The position numbers and the translations under genes are program-made. A stretch of 45,500 nucleotides of DNA from Microvirga pakistanensis (lineage in GTDB: Bacteria > Pseudomonadota > Alphaproteobacteria > Rhizobiales > Beijerinckiaceae): NCBI RefSeq assembly GCF_004458765.1, contig NZ_SPJX01000387.1:1-45500 (forward strand), read 5' to 3'. The first letter of the stretch is position 1. The number at the start of each line of letters is the position of its first letter. This document shows positions 10,628 to 19,642 of the stretch, piece after piece. Below the pieces are notes generated by a model that worked only from the letters and a program-made list of their open reading frames with translations, was not told the origin of the DNA and ran no database searches.

Positions 10628-12160
10628 TCAATTGCTCGCCGGCTTGGCGTCGAACATCCAAAGCTGCTCATCTGGGCTCGGATCCCATGCCACGGCCCGG
10701 TTGATCCCGATGATGTTCTGCACCTGGAACAGGAAGAGGATCGAGCGTGAGTCGGTCAGACGGTGAAACGCTTCCGACAAGTACTCGTCACGCTTCTTCG
10801 GATCCACCGTGACGGCAGACTGGTTTACCAACTCGTCAAACCGCTTGTCGCACCAGCCGGTCTTCTTACTGAACTCATAGCCGCAGCGAGCGCGCTGAAC
10901 GGCATGAAAGCCGTCCTGAAGCGAGTTGCTATGGCCGATAAGGGCAAGCCCCTCGATCTTGTTGGGCTCCCAGATCCGGCTCTGATAGGCGCTCCATTCG
11001 AGCGCTTCGATCTCGACCTTGATGCCGACGGCCTCAAGCATGACGGCAATGACTTCCATCATCTCCACATCGAGCGCATATCGCCCGCTGGGTCCCTGCA
11101 GCTTGATCGACAACTGCCCGGGTCCGTATCCCGCATCCGTCAACAGCTTCACGGCTCGATCGGGGTCGTAGAGATAAGTGTTGTGCAGATCCATTGGCAC
11201 GGCACTCAGACCAGGAGCGACGGATCCCCGCACCGGGACCCCCAATCCGCTCATCGCTGTATCGATGAGCGCCTTCTCGTCAATGGCAAGATCGACGGCC
11301 TCACGCACGCGTGGATCCGCCAGTGGAGATCCTTCCTTCATGTTAGCGAACAGGGTCATGACACGGAAGCTTTGCCAAGGCTTTGTGACCGCTTTGCCTG
11401 AGCTGTTTACCCGCTCCACGTCCTGGCTGGGAATGTTGGTCGCAATATCAACGCCGCCGCTCAAGAGTTCGCCGACCCTCGTGGAATCCTCCGGGATTGT
11501 CCGGTGGATGAGCTTGTCCCACACAGGCCTCCCACGCCAGTGCTTGTCGAAAGCCTCCATGACGACCCGATCGTCGCGCTTCCATTCCACGAACTTGAAT
11601 GGTCCGCTGCCGATTGGCCGGGTCGCAAATCCATTCCAGCCGACTTCGTCCACGTAGTGCTTTGGAACGATTCCCGATCCGATGCGGCTTAGCCGGTTCA
11701 GCAGAATGGGATCCGGACCCTTGGTATGAATGATCACCTCCCGATCGTTGACGATCTCCACTTCCTTGATCGTATTGTAGAACGAGTTCTGCATGACGTT
11801 TTTGTCGAGTGCAGGACGCTCGATCGAGAACTTCACGTCTTCAGCCTTCAGCTCCTTGCCGTTATGGAAGAGAACTCCCTCACGCAGCTTGAACCGCATC
11901 GCTGTGTCGGAGACCTGCTCCCAGCTTGTTGCAAGAGCTGGCTGGAGGTCTCCTTTCCCGTCGCGCATCACCAGGTAGTCGAAGATATTCACGAAGATCG
12001 CTTCGACGGCAGTCGTGCTGTGGTTGTGAATATCGAATCCGGGAACGTCGATCCCCTGCGCGACGACGAGGTCTCTCGCCTGCGCCGCACTCAGTCCTGC
12101 AGATGCCAGCATTATCGCCGCGACCTTAGGCATCATGCCTGCAAACAATCTACGTTTCAT
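10628..12160 (-). CDS. Peptide ABC transporter substrate-binding protein (family 5)
   Basis: The periplasmic binding component, 510 residues from the chosen ATG. That start has an excellent ribosome site (GAAGGAGGG about 8 bases upstream), whereas the frame extension to 12244 runs back into the upstream peptidase gene. A signal peptide is evident (MKRRLFAGMMPKVAAIML followed by an AQA-type cleavage region). The body has SBP family 5 features: an ALATSWEQVSDTAMRFKLREGVLFHNG segment early, and IGSGPFKFVEW near residue 180. It delivers peptides or related compounds to the permeases encoded downstream. Substrate specificity cannot be read from the sequence. Confidence 0.93.
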   Translation of the reverse strand: MKRRLFAGMMPKVAAIMLASAGLSAAQARDLVVAQGIDVPGFDIHNHSTTAVEAIFVNIFDYLVMRDGKGDLQPALATSWEQVSDTAMRFKLREGVLFHNGKELKAEDVKFSIERPALDKNVMQNSFYNTIKEVEIVNDREVIIHTKGPDPILLNRLSRIGSGIVPKHYVDEVGWNGFATRPIGSGPFKFVEWKRDDRVVMEAFDKHWRGRPVWDKLIHRTIPEDSTRVGELLSGGVDIATNIPSQDVERVNSSGKAVTKPWQSFRVMTLFANMKEGSPLADPRVREAVDLAIDEKALIDTAMSGLGVPVRGSVAPGLSAVPMDLHNTYLYDPDRAVKLLTDAGYGPGQLSIKLQGPSGRYALDVEMMEVIAVMLEAVGIKVEIEALEWSAYQSRIWEPNKIEGLALIGHSNSLQDGFHAVQRARCGYEFSKKTGWCDKRFDELVNQSAVTVDPKKRDEYLSEAFHRLTDSRSILFLFQVQNIIGINRAVAWDPSPDEQLWMFDAKPASN

Positions 12161-12176
12161 GTCCGTGCCCTCCTTC

Positions 12177-13610
12177 TCATTTGTTCCGTTCAACATCGCC
12201 CGAGTTGTCCGCGTCGCCGAAGTGTCGCAGAATGCTGGCCACATGCTTCGTAGTTAGGAACTGGTCCTCGACGGCGATGTTTTCATTGGGCGCGTGTGCC
12301 CGGCTGTTCGCGTGCCCAACACCGAGCGCGACGATCGGCATGTTCGGTACGTACTTGAATACGTAGCGGGGACCCGTCCCGGGGGAACTCGGCATGAGCA
12401 CGATCGGGCGTCCATACACTTCCGCACCCGCGCGACTCACCAACTGAACGAAAGGATGGTCGACGGCCGTGCGATAGGGCCAAGCCCCGGCCTTCTTACT
12501 AATGATCTCCACGTCGCTGTAGCCGTTCTTCTCCAGCTGGCGAGTGATCTTCCCGGCGATGTCCTCCGGGTCCTGATTGCCCACGAGACGGCACTCGATC
12601 CGGGCGAATGCTTCCGAGGGAATGACCGTCTTGTGTCCGGGGCCCGTGTAACCACCGCTAATTCCCTGGATGTTGAACGACGGCGTGTAATAGAGAGCGC
12701 GGTTGACTGAAAGGTTGTCGTTACCGGACATAAGTTCCGTTAGGCCGAGCTTGCGTGCCTGTGCCTCTCCGTTGGCAGGGGTACTACGGCATAGTTCCTC
12801 GTCGGCTTGAGAGAGAGGAGGAACGCCATCGTAGAAGCCGTCGACCAGAATGGTTCCGTCGGAACCGCGGAGGCTTGAGAGCGCCCATATCAGACGCCAA
12901 ATTGCGTTCGGATAGATATTTGCCTTTCCGGAGTGCGAGTCCGTGTTGGCGGTGCGAACGCGCATCTCGAACGAGTACATTCCTTTGTTGCCGAGGGCGA
13001 CACTCGGGTTCCCGGCATCGTCGCGCCTCGCATTCTCCCAGATACACGCATCGGCAGCGAGCAGATCCTTGTACCGCTGCACAGTTCCGGGAAGGCTAGC
13101 GGATCCGGACTCTTCCTCTCCCTCGAATAGGAACTTCACCGTGACTGGCAGGCTGCCTCTCTCCTTGAGGATCGCCTCCACCGCGTGGATCCGCGACATC
13201 AGAGAACCCTTATTGTCGTCGGAGCCGCGTGCGAAAAGATAGCCATCACGAATTGTTGGCTCAAAAGGATCGCTGTTCCATGCCTCGTAGGGCTCCGGCG
13301 GCTGGACATCGTAATGGTTGTAAAACAGGATACTGCGGGAGCTGTCGCCCTTGATCTCGCCGTAAACGATCGGAAATCCAGAGCTTTCGAGAATTTGGGT
13401 CTGCGCTCCCAGGGACTGAAGACGCCTGACCAGCCAATCTGCGGCAGCCTTCATCGGCTCCATGTCTCCGCGCGCTGACACGGTCGGCATCCTCAGGAAC
13501 TCAATGAGTTCGTCGAGGTACTTGCCCCTTGTCTCGGACCAGTCGAGATATTCGGTAGCCTGTGTGCCGTTCTCGGTTTCGACTCCCAACACACGCAAAG
13601 ACTCTGACAT
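12177..13610 (-). CDS. M20 family dipeptidase / metallohydrolase
   Basis: A zinc-dependent exopeptidase of the M20/M25/M40 family, 477 residues. Metal-site landmarks are H99 and D101 (NHYDVQPP), D131 in the ARGSDDNKG bridge, the general-base region EGEEESGS (E165/E166), and a late histidine in AHAPNE (near 446). A dimerisation (lid) domain lies between about 205 and 360. No signal peptide is seen, so it should act in the cytoplasm. It leads an operon that continues into a peptide ABC importer 16 bases downstream. It therefore probably hydrolyses the imported dipeptides or related amides. GGAGAGCTT precedes the ATG. Confidence 0.93.
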   Translation of the reverse strand: MSESLRVLGVETENGTQATEYLDWSETRGKYLDELIEFLRMPTVSARGDMEPMKAAADWLVRRLQSLGAQTQILESSGFPIVYGEIKGDSSRSILFYNHYDVQPPEPYEAWNSDPFEPTIRDGYLFARGSDDNKGSLMSRIHAVEAILKERGSLPVTVKFLFEGEEESGSASLPGTVQRYKDLLAADACIWENARRDDAGNPSVALGNKGMYSFEMRVRTANTDSHSGKANIYPNAIWRLIWALSSLRGSDGTILVDGFYDGVPPLSQADEELCRSTPANGEAQARKLGLTELMSGNDNLSVNRALYYTPSFNIQGISGGYTGPGHKTVIPSEAFARIECRLVGNQDPEDIAGKITRQLEKNGYSDVEIISKKAGAWPYRTAVDHPFVQLVSRAGAEVYGRPIVLMPSSPGTGPRYVFKYVPNMPIVALGVGHANSRAHAPNENIAVEDQFLTTKHVASILRHFGDADNSGDVERNK

Positions 13611-14119
13611 AAGCTCTCCATTTGTCCTGTTAATTTCGGGCCAATCAGAGCAATCGCGAAGAGCACAGTTTTAATCTCGAGCCGGAACATTGTATCGGCC
13701 GCGAATACGATGCTGCGCTGCGATTTTCCACGCTGTCAGGATGAAACCGTGACAAATCCCTAGATTCTCCCGATCAATAACTCAGTGGAACCTAGAGCTG
13801 GCGGTTGGGTCAAACGTTTTGTGATAAGGTGAATTGATGCGAAAAGCGCAATAATGAGCGGAATATTGCGCAGGCCTATGATCACATGCCTGAGTCATGG
13901 CTGGCGCTGCCAAGTGTGGATGGCGTCCGCTTGGAAATGTGACTGTTGATGACGTTCGAGCCTGTCGGAAGGGTGTAGTCATGCCTCCGGCCTGTGAGCG
14001 CTGTTCTTCATGACCTCATGCTCTGACGTGTTATGATCGAAGTCGGTCCCTCTCCCATTCGCGCTTGGCTTTCTTGGTGGCTCAGGCATCGAGGCCTGCC
14101 GCGACTCTCCATTCGCCGG
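13611..14119. other. Intergenic stretch before the peptide operon
   Basis: This stretch runs from the M20 peptidase start to the edge of an IS6 remnant. No coding sequence is recognised. It has to contain the promoter of the five-gene peptide operon, on the minus strand, and includes an AT-richer part around 13800-13870. No operator repeats were obvious. Confidence 0.45.
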
Positions 14120-14605
14120 GATATCGAGACTGTGAGGTTGGATTGCGAGAGCTAGAGCTAGAGCCTGAGGCCTGGAAGCAGGTGGAATGGAGAGGTTGCG
14201 CAAGGCATAGAAATCTCCGACGAGCCTCTGTAGCCCCCCGATTATCGGAGGCTCTGCATTACTTGTTCCGTCCGGCACAGCGGGAGAGGCGCGTTCTCTG
14301 CTCGGTCGTTCCGCTTCATGTGCGAGCGGTTCTTGACAGAGGGCAATATCTGATGCCCGGTCAACTCTGCTCTAGCAACAGGCGTCGCAATATGTGCTTC
14401 GCTGCCTCAGGATCGCGGCGTGTTTGGACGATCTCATCCAGCAAGTAGCCGTCCTGATCGAACGCCTGCCGCAACCCGTGCTTCCCGCCAGAAATCATGA
14501 CCACGACCTCGTCCATACGGTGGATGTCATGGTAACTCGGCGCTTGGCGCTGAGCGCAATCCGGACCGAATTTCAAGTCCCACCGACGGCAGTCTCGCTG
14601 CATCT
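14120..14605 (-). pseudogene. Decayed IS6-family transposase remnant
   Basis: Translation of the minus strand gives, in pieces, the catalytic domain of an IS6-type transposase. One frame has LKFGPD, then MDEVVVMISGGKHGL (first Asp), FDQDGYLLDEIVQTRRDP and AKHILRRLLLEQ. After a deletion of roughly 30 residues, another frame gives NRSHMKRNDRAEN, the block with the last catalytic Glu. A third frame gives GGLQRLVGDFYALRNLSIPPASR, the C-terminal block. At least two frameshifts and a stop separate the pieces, so no functional protein is possible. No clear terminal repeats were found. It abuts the thioesterase gene. Confidence 0.75.
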
Positions 14606-14648
14606 TTGGCACTCAGCCAATTTTGCGAGGAGCGGAAAGAGCCGCTTG

Positions 14649-15113
14649 TCAGTCTGGAGTGCTTTTTGCCGCGCCGAGGGTCTTCCAGATGCCGTTTGCC
14701 GTTGCGACCGTGCGGGAGCCGACGGTGAGGGTGCCTTGCATGAAGACGATTGAGTGTGTACGTCGCACGACTTGGCATCTTGATTCTATGAACTCCCCAA
14801 TCCGGACCGTTTCCACGAAGTGAACATCAAGTTGTACAGTCGCCTGTGGCCGGCGCCCGTTTTCGTGCCACGCCGTCATTCCGAGCGCCCTATCGGCGAG
14901 AGTCATCAACACGCCACCCTGCACGACGCCGCGCCGGTTGTGATGCTTCGGCTGGGTTACGAGTCCCAGTAGCCAGTGTTCGCCATCCCATCTCTGCCAC
15001 AGAGGGCCGATTAGACCGATGAATCCCGTATCGGAATGTGGCTCCCAGCCGTTGCTCGCCGGATCGAATTCCACTGCAGCCGCTGATCTAGATTGAGGTG
15101 AAGGCTCCGTCAT
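14649..15113 (-). CDS. PaaI-family hot-dog thioesterase
   Basis: A 154-residue single hot-dog-fold protein of the PaaI/4-hydroxybenzoyl-CoA-thioesterase-like group, which hydrolyses acyl-CoA thioesters. The family's core motif is visible as HNRRGVVQGGVLMTLADRALG (about residues 57-77), with the conserved Asn/Gly stretch and the Asp on the central helix. The strand VQLDVHFVETVRIGEFIES follows, also typical. GGAG lies about 10 bases before the ATG. It is not coupled to a neighbour; its substrate is unknown. Confidence 0.85.
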   Translation of the reverse strand: MTEPSPQSRSAAAVEFDPASNGWEPHSDTGFIGLIGPLWQRWDGEHWLLGLVTQPKHHNRRGVVQGGVLMTLADRALGMTAWHENGRRPQATVQLDVHFVETVRIGEFIESRCQVVRRTHSIVFMQGTLTVGSRTVATANGIWKTLGAAKSTPD

Positions 15114-15277
15114 TGGGTGTTTGCTCCATCGGGCCAGGGGAGGTTCGACGCGCCGATCCAGGACTGAACAGCCTCATTCACAACACTGCGCAGGCTGAGG
15201 TAGTGGCTCTGGAAAGCACTTTGATCTTGCCACATCGCAAACGGCGGGAGACCGTCTTCGCGTAGCCTGACCCAATG

Positions 15278-15655
15278 CTATTGCGGCGCGAATGGGTTCC
15301 TGAACCCGCCCGCGCGCGCCGGCGCCTTGGGGGGATGGTGCGTGGCCAGATAATCAAGGATCAGGTCGCGGTCGGCGCCCTGGATGTCGGGCATGCCGTG
15401 CCGCTCCGTCATCCAGGTCATCGTCTCGTCCCACTTGTCCCGCGTCATACCCTGGTTCGACACCAGTCTGTAACCGTGGCACGCGGAGCATAGGCCGAAG
15501 GTCTCGTCCCGGCCCGGCCCTTCCGGAAGGTCCTCGATCCGCTCGTCCTTGGGCGCGAAGGCCTCCGCAGGTCTCTGCTGAGCCTGCGCGGTGGCGAAAG
15601 TGGCCGATGCCGCCAGGGCCAGCATCGGCAGCCAGTGGAATCGTCGGACAACCAA
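15278..15655 (-). CDS. Cytochrome c subunit of the sulfite dehydrogenase (SorB/SoxD-like)
   Basis: A small periplasmic c-type cytochrome, 125 residues, with a signal peptide ending in an AQA motif (about residue 26) and one haem attachment site, CSACH (about 55-59). Met69, in the segment NQGMTRDKW, is a candidate axial ligand. It probably accepts electrons from the molybdenum subunit encoded 6 bases upstream. The frame opens with TTG at 15655 behind a GAAGG stretch; the first ATG would remove most of the signal peptide, so I accept the TTG. The last 20 residues are Pro/Ala-rich. Confidence 0.85.
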   Translation of the reverse strand: MVVRRFHWLPMLALAASATFATAQAQQRPAEAFAPKDERIEDLPEGPGRDETFGLCSACHGYRLVSNQGMTRDKWDETMTWMTERHGMPDIQGADRDLILDYLATHHPPKAPARAGGFRNPFAPQ

Positions 15656-15661
15656 TGACCT

Positions 15662-16984
15662 TCACCCCACCAGGACGGCCACGCGGTGCATGGTGTTGCC
15701 GCCATACCCTTGCGGGTTCCAGTTATGGGCGACAGGCGGCTGCATCCGGCCGTTCGAGTCCGTGGCCCGCGTCCAGATCTCATAATAGCCGTCCGACGGC
15801 AGTTGCAAGGTCGCCGTCCACCGGTTCCAATCGTAGCGGTTGCGGGGCGGGGCGAGCGTCGCCTGGGTCCAGGTCTGGCCGGCATCCATCGAGATGTCGA
15901 CGCGGCTCACCGTGAGATCGCCGGCCCAGGCAGCGCCGCGCACCGCCACGTTCCGCGTTCCGGCCGGCAGCCTTGTGCCGTTCGCCGGAGCGGTGATGAT
16001 GCTGCGCACGGGCATGGATTCGAGGATGCGGAAGTCCTTCTCGTCCGCCTTGCCGCCCGGCACCATGGGCGTGTTCGGCACGCGGTAGGAGGTGCCGGTC
16101 ATGCCCTGGCCGTCATGCTCCCGGTCGCGGATCGTGATCCGTGTCAGCCACTTGTGCGACAGCGAGCCCGGCCAGCCGGGGATGACGAGGCGCAGCGGTC
16201 CGCCATGGATGTTGGGCAGGGGTTCGCCGTTCATGGCGTAGACGATCAGGCTGTGCGGCTCCACCGCCTTGGCGATGGGCATGCCGCGGGAGAGCGACTC
16301 CTTGGTCGTGTCACCCGACAGGTGCGGGTCGGCACCGTAATGGGCGGTGTACTTTGCCGTGTCCTTCAGCCCTGCGGCCTGGAGCACCTCAGCGAGCGGA
16401 ATGCCGGTCCACTCGGCGCAGCCCGCGCCGCCGTTGGTCCACTGATTGCCTCTGGCCTGCGGCTGGAAGAAGGAGCGGCCGTTGCCGCCGCATTCGAGCA
16501 CCATGCGGTAGGTTCTGGGTTGGAAGCGGGACCTTAACTCGGCCAGCGTCAGTTCAAACCGGTTGTTGACCTCGCCGTCGACCGTCAGCTTCCAGGCATC
16601 CGGGTTCGCCGCCGGTTCCGGGATCTGGCCGTTGTTGCGGATGAAGAACTTCGAGATCGGCGTGGTCTCGTCGTCGAGCAGGTGCTCGGGCGTCTCAGCC
16701 ACCAAGGGACGCTCGCCTAAGACGACAAGCCCCTTCTCCTTGCCTGGGTAGTCGAAGGGGGGTGGGCCCTGTGGCTGGGGGGCGCCCGTGGGAGGCGTGG
16801 CAGTCTGGGCCTGTGCCGTCGACGTCAATCCCGGAGATGGGCCGGAGTCGAGTGGCAGCACCGCGCCGGCTGCGGCGCCGAGTCCGGCAAGACCGACATT
16901 GTTGAGGAAACTACGTCGGCTGACCGGAGCGATGGGGTCCTCTGCGCGCTGGCGCTTGGGCGTGGGTTCGGTGTCAGGTGTCAT
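15662..16984 (-). CDS. Tat-exported molybdopterin sulfite dehydrogenase catalytic subunit (SorA/SoxC-like)
   Basis: A periplasmic molybdenum enzyme of the sulfite oxidase family, 440 residues. The twin-arginine signal is SRRSFLNNVGLAGLG (residues 22-36), followed by a Pro/Gln-rich linker. The oxidoreductase molybdopterin domain spans about 85-290, with the Mo-ligating Cys165 in ECGGNGRS. A Mo-co dimerisation domain occupies about 310-435. A GGAGG site lies directly before the ATG at 16984; the 12-residue extension to 17020 is unlikely. The next gene is a one-haem cytochrome c, so the pair likely oxidises sulfite or a related sulfur compound and feeds electrons to the respiratory chain. SorA and SoxC cannot be separated with confidence here; no other sox genes are nearby. 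Confidence 0.88.
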   Translation of the reverse strand: MTPDTEPTPKRQRAEDPIAPVSRRSFLNNVGLAGLGAAAGAVLPLDSGPSPGLTSTAQAQTATPPTGAPQPQGPPPFDYPGKEKGLVVLGERPLVAETPEHLLDDETTPISKFFIRNNGQIPEPAANPDAWKLTVDGEVNNRFELTLAELRSRFQPRTYRMVLECGGNGRSFFQPQARGNQWTNGGAGCAEWTGIPLAEVLQAAGLKDTAKYTAHYGADPHLSGDTTKESLSRGMPIAKAVEPHSLIVYAMNGEPLPNIHGGPLRLVIPGWPGSLSHKWLTRITIRDREHDGQGMTGTSYRVPNTPMVPGGKADEKDFRILESMPVRSIITAPANGTRLPAGTRNVAVRGAAWAGDLTVSRVDISMDAGQTWTQATLAPPRNRYDWNRWTATLQLPSDGYYEIWTRATDSNGRMQPPVAHNWNPQGYGGNTMHRVAVLVG

Positions 16985-17087
16985 CACGTTCCTCCAGGGT
17001 GCTTCTTGTACGCCCCTCACTCCGGTCTGATGTTATGTACTCCATGCGAACGCCGTTCACGTGTGCACGGCGCCCCGTTTCCTGAAT

Positions 17088-17945
17088 TTACCGATGGTGC
17101 CTTTCGTAGCTGAGCTCGGCAGCCATGGATAATGCGCCCTCTTCATCACGGGCCCAAAGCGCATAGGAGCCGTCGCTCTTTTCTGCGCCCTCAAGAAAGA
17201 AGGGATGTCCTGAAAAGAGCGGCTTGACGGCCCGGAAGTTGAAGCTGCGGATCGGGCAGCCGGGAAAACGCGTGTGGAATTGATCTAGCAACAGCGTGGC
17301 CGTTAGCTGCCCCTGCACGATAATGCCGAGATAGCCTTCCTCGCGCGTCGTATAGGGCTCGTCATAGTGGATGCGATGGCCGTTGAAGGTCACGGCCGAA
17401 TATCGGAACAGCAAGACAGGGTCGGGGTCGATCCGATGTGACCAAGCCGGGTTCGCGGGTGCCGCCTTGGCGGGGGGAGGGCTCTCCCCGGGACCCGGAT
17501 GGTCGCGATAGACGAGGGTCTGGAGCTCGGACAGCACCTCTCGATCATCCACTTGGTAGCGATTGTCTACCATGACGAAGATCAGCGCTCCCGTCTTCCC
17601 CTCCTTCTCGGAGATGTCGACGATCCGTGCAGTCTTGGTCACGACGTCACCAATGTGGATCTCTCCTGAGAAGGTGATGTCACTTGCCGCCCACATCCGT
17701 CTCGGCTGGACGACAGGAGGCAAAAACCCTTTGCGCTCCGGATGGCCGTCGGCTCCGATCTGCGACTGTGGAACGGTAGGACTAAAATAGGTCCAGTGGG
17801 CTGCAGGCGGAATGGGCTCGCCGGGACTTGGGGCCTCGGGCTTGTCCAGAAGAGCGCAAAGCCCAAGGATCGGCCAGCGCTCTGCCACCTGTGTCGTCGT
17901 CTCGGTGCGCCCGATCCACTCCCTGAAAATTCCAGTCTCGGTCAT
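17088..17945 (-). CDS. FAS1/MaoC-like hot-dog dehydratase (mesaconyl-C4-CoA hydratase-like)
   Basis: A 285-residue protein matching the double hot-dog architecture of HTD2-type and mesaconyl-C4-CoA hydratase-like enzymes. The N-terminal FAS1-type dehydratase half covers about 1-140 (Trp-rich start, GFLPPVVQPRRMWA, then FSGEIHIGDVV). The C-terminal half contains SAVTFNGHRIHYDEPYTTREEGY, the catalytic Asn/His segment. These enzymes hydrate or dehydrate short acyl-CoAs. The ATG at 17945 has GGAAAGAGTTG upstream; the extension to a TTG would enter the divergent promoter. It is divergent from the biotin carrier/carboxylase genes with only 87 bases between starts, so the two transcripts are probably coregulated. 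Confidence 0.85.
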   Translation of the reverse strand: MTETGIFREWIGRTETTTQVAERWPILGLCALLDKPEAPSPGEPIPPAAHWTYFSPTVPQSQIGADGHPERKGFLPPVVQPRRMWAASDITFSGEIHIGDVVTKTARIVDISEKEGKTGALIFVMVDNRYQVDDREVLSELQTLVYRDHPGPGESPPPAKAAPANPAWSHRIDPDPVLLFRYSAVTFNGHRIHYDEPYTTREEGYLGIIVQGQLTATLLLDQFHTRFPGCPIRSFNFRAVKPLFSGHPFFLEGAEKSDGSYALWARDEEGALSMAAELSYERHHR

Positions 17946-17957
17946 CAACTCTTTCCG

Positions 17958-17978
17958 TAGTAGCTCTTGCAACTACTA
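17958..17978. promoter_or_regulatory. Palindromic candidate operator between dehydratase and biotin carrier
   Basis: A perfect inverted repeat, TAGTAG (17958-17963) and CTACTA (17973-17978), spaced by 9 bases, lies in the 87-base divergent promoter. A related GCTACTAC sequence occurs in the promoter before the enolase-superfamily gene (26102-26109), and GCAACTACT recurs exactly before tctC (28380). The TrmB-type regulator encoded within the cluster is the natural candidate binder. This is inference from sequence similarity only. Confidence 0.45.
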
Positions 17979-18032
17979 TTGGACCCGTTTAAGTTCGCAG
18001 TCAACCGCAATGGCCGAGGAAGGGAGCGCAAA

Positions 18033-18254
18033 ATGAGCTTCGTGGACGTGAAGACCGAAATCACCGGCAATATCTGGAAGATTGTCGCGCAGGTGGGGGA
18101 TCAACTGAGCGAGAACGATCCCATCATCATCATGGAGTCCATGAAGATGGAGATCCCGATCATGGCCTCGGAGGATGGTCGCCTCTCAGAAATTCTCGTG
18201 GCTGAAGGCGACACAGTTGCGGAAGGGTCCGTCGTTGCGCGGATCGAGGTATGA
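18033..18254 (+). CDS. Stand-alone biotin carboxyl carrier protein
   Basis: A 73-residue biotinyl/lipoyl domain protein. The biotinylation motif is MESMKME (about residues 35-41), with the target Lys in the standard SMKM context. The flanking beta-strands (WKIVAQVGDQLSENDPI, GRLSEILVAEGDTVAEGSVVARIEV) complete the barrel, so the protein is just the swinging-arm domain. The ATG at 18033 follows GAGGAAGGGA; the upstream extension would cross the divergent promoter. Its stop overlaps the start of the biotin carboxylase, implying coupled translation. It should carry carboxybiotin between that enzyme and the carboxyltransferase encoded at 23406-24941. Confidence 0.92.
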   Translation: MSFVDVKTEITGNIWKIVAQVGDQLSENDPIIIMESMKMEIPIMASEDGRLSEILVAEGDTVAEGSVVARIEV

Positions 18255-19624
18255 GGTCCATGATGCAGAAGGTTCTTGTTGCCAACCGCGGCGAGATCGC
18301 GTTGCGGGTGTTTCGCTCGTGCAAGGAACTCGGCCTCTCGACAGTTGCCATTTACTCGGAGGCTGATGCTGGATCGCTTCACGTCGAAGCCGCGGATGAA
18401 GCACATCTCATCGGCCCTGCGCCAGCGCGCGAAAGCTATCTCAAGGTCGACGCCGTGCTCAATGCGGCGGCTCGCTCCGGCGCTGACGCCATCCACCCGG
18501 GCTACGGATTTTTGTCCGAGAACGCCGCCTTCGCCGAGCAGGTGATCGCTGCGGGCCTTACCTGGATAGGCCCGGCACCGGAAGTTATTCGCAGCATGGG
18601 CGACAAGCAGCGGGCGCGGGAGATCGCCGACCAGGCAGGGGTGCCGATTGTGCCCGGATCCCAAAGGTTTCAGCCAGAGGCTCTCGATGGTCTCAGCGAG
18701 GCCGCGCAGGCCGTTGGCTACCCGCTACTGGTCAAGGCCGCCGCGGGCGGTGGCGGCATTGGCATGCGTCGCGTTGATAGCGAGGACAAGCTCGCCGAAA
18801 CGGTGACGGCAACGCAGTCCATGGCAGCCAAGGCCTTCGGCGACGGATCGGTGTTTCTGGAGCGCTTCGTTCCCAAGGCGCGCCATGTGGAAATCCAGGT
18901 ATTTGGCTTCGGCGACGGCACCGCCGTCCATCTCTTCGAGCGTGATTGCTCACTGCAACGGCGATTCCAGAAGGTGATCGAGGAAAGCCCGGCGCCGGGC
19001 TTGCCGGATGCAGTGCGTCAGGAGATGGCCGAGGCTGCGCTACGCCTCGTTCGTGCGGTGCGATATGGTGGGGCGGGAACGGTCGAATTCATCGTCGATG
19101 CGGAAACCTTCGCGTTTTACTTCCTTGAGATGAACACGCGCATCCAGGTCGAGCATCCGGTGACCGAGATGGTCACTGGGCGCGATCTCGTCGCCATGCA
19201 GCTCACCTTTGCCCGCGGATCCCTCAAGGGACTCGACCAAAGTGAGGTCACTTGCCAAGGGCACGTTATTGAAGCTCGGCTTTATGCCGAGAATCCGGCC
19301 AAGATGTTCATGCCGTCCCCCGGCACGCTGGAAGCCTTCGCTGGGCCGTCGGACGTACCGTACGTGCGCATCGACAGCGGCTACCGGGGCGGCGATACTG
19401 TCACCCCCTACTACGATCCGATGCTCGCGAAGGTCATTGCCTGGGGCGCAGACCGGACAGAGGCTCGCCGGCGTCTGATCGACACCCTTTCGGCCTTTCG
19501 AATAGAGGGTCTGCGGACCAATCGCGACTTCCTAGTCGCCTGCCTTGGGGACGATCAATTCGCCAGGGGGGACGTTCATACCAGCTTCATCGATAGCCGA
19601 CGCGCTCAACTGATCGCCGCGTAG
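18251..19624 (+). CDS. Biotin carboxylase subunit of an acyl-CoA carboxylase
   Basis: A 457-residue ATP-grasp biotin carboxylase, which makes carboxybiotin from bicarbonate and ATP. The Rossmann-like N-terminal domain begins KVLVANRGEIALRVFRS, the glycine-rich ATP loop is KAAAGGGGIGMRRV, and metal and bicarbonate residues lie in ERDCSLQRRFQKVIEE and FLEMNTRIQVEHPVTE. A C-terminal biotin carboxylase domain completes it. The length is that of AccC rather than the longer PccA/MccA fusions, in keeping with the separate carrier gene upstream. Its start overlaps the carrier's stop (ATGA); a second ATG lies 9 bases on. BioY follows after 18 bases. Confidence 0.95.
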   Translation: MRSMMQKVLVANRGEIALRVFRSCKELGLSTVAIYSEADAGSLHVEAADEAHLIGPAPARESYLKVDAVLNAAARSGADAIHPGYGFLSENAAFAEQVIAAGLTWIGPAPEVIRSMGDKQRAREIADQAGVPIVPGSQRFQPEALDGLSEAAQAVGYPLLVKAAAGGGGIGMRRVDSEDKLAETVTATQSMAAKAFGDGSVFLERFVPKARHVEIQVFGFGDGTAVHLFERDCSLQRRFQKVIEESPAPGLPDAVRQEMAEAALRLVRAVRYGGAGTVEFIVDAETFAFYFLEMNTRIQVEHPVTEMVTGRDLVAMQLTFARGSLKGLDQSEVTCQGHVIEARLYAENPAKMFMPSPGTLEAFAGPSDVPYVRIDSGYRGGDTVTPYYDPMLAKVIAWGADRTEARRRLIDTLSAFRIEGLRTNRDFLVACLGDDQFARGDVHTSFIDSRRAQLIAA

Positions 19625-19642
19625 TTCCAAAAGGAGGAAACC

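Noticed and set aside
15686..16537. 283-codon plus-strand open frame opposite the sulfite dehydrogenase
   Set aside because: No motifs, and the opposite strand encodes a well-supported Tat-exported enzyme with Cys165 and a strong ribosome site.
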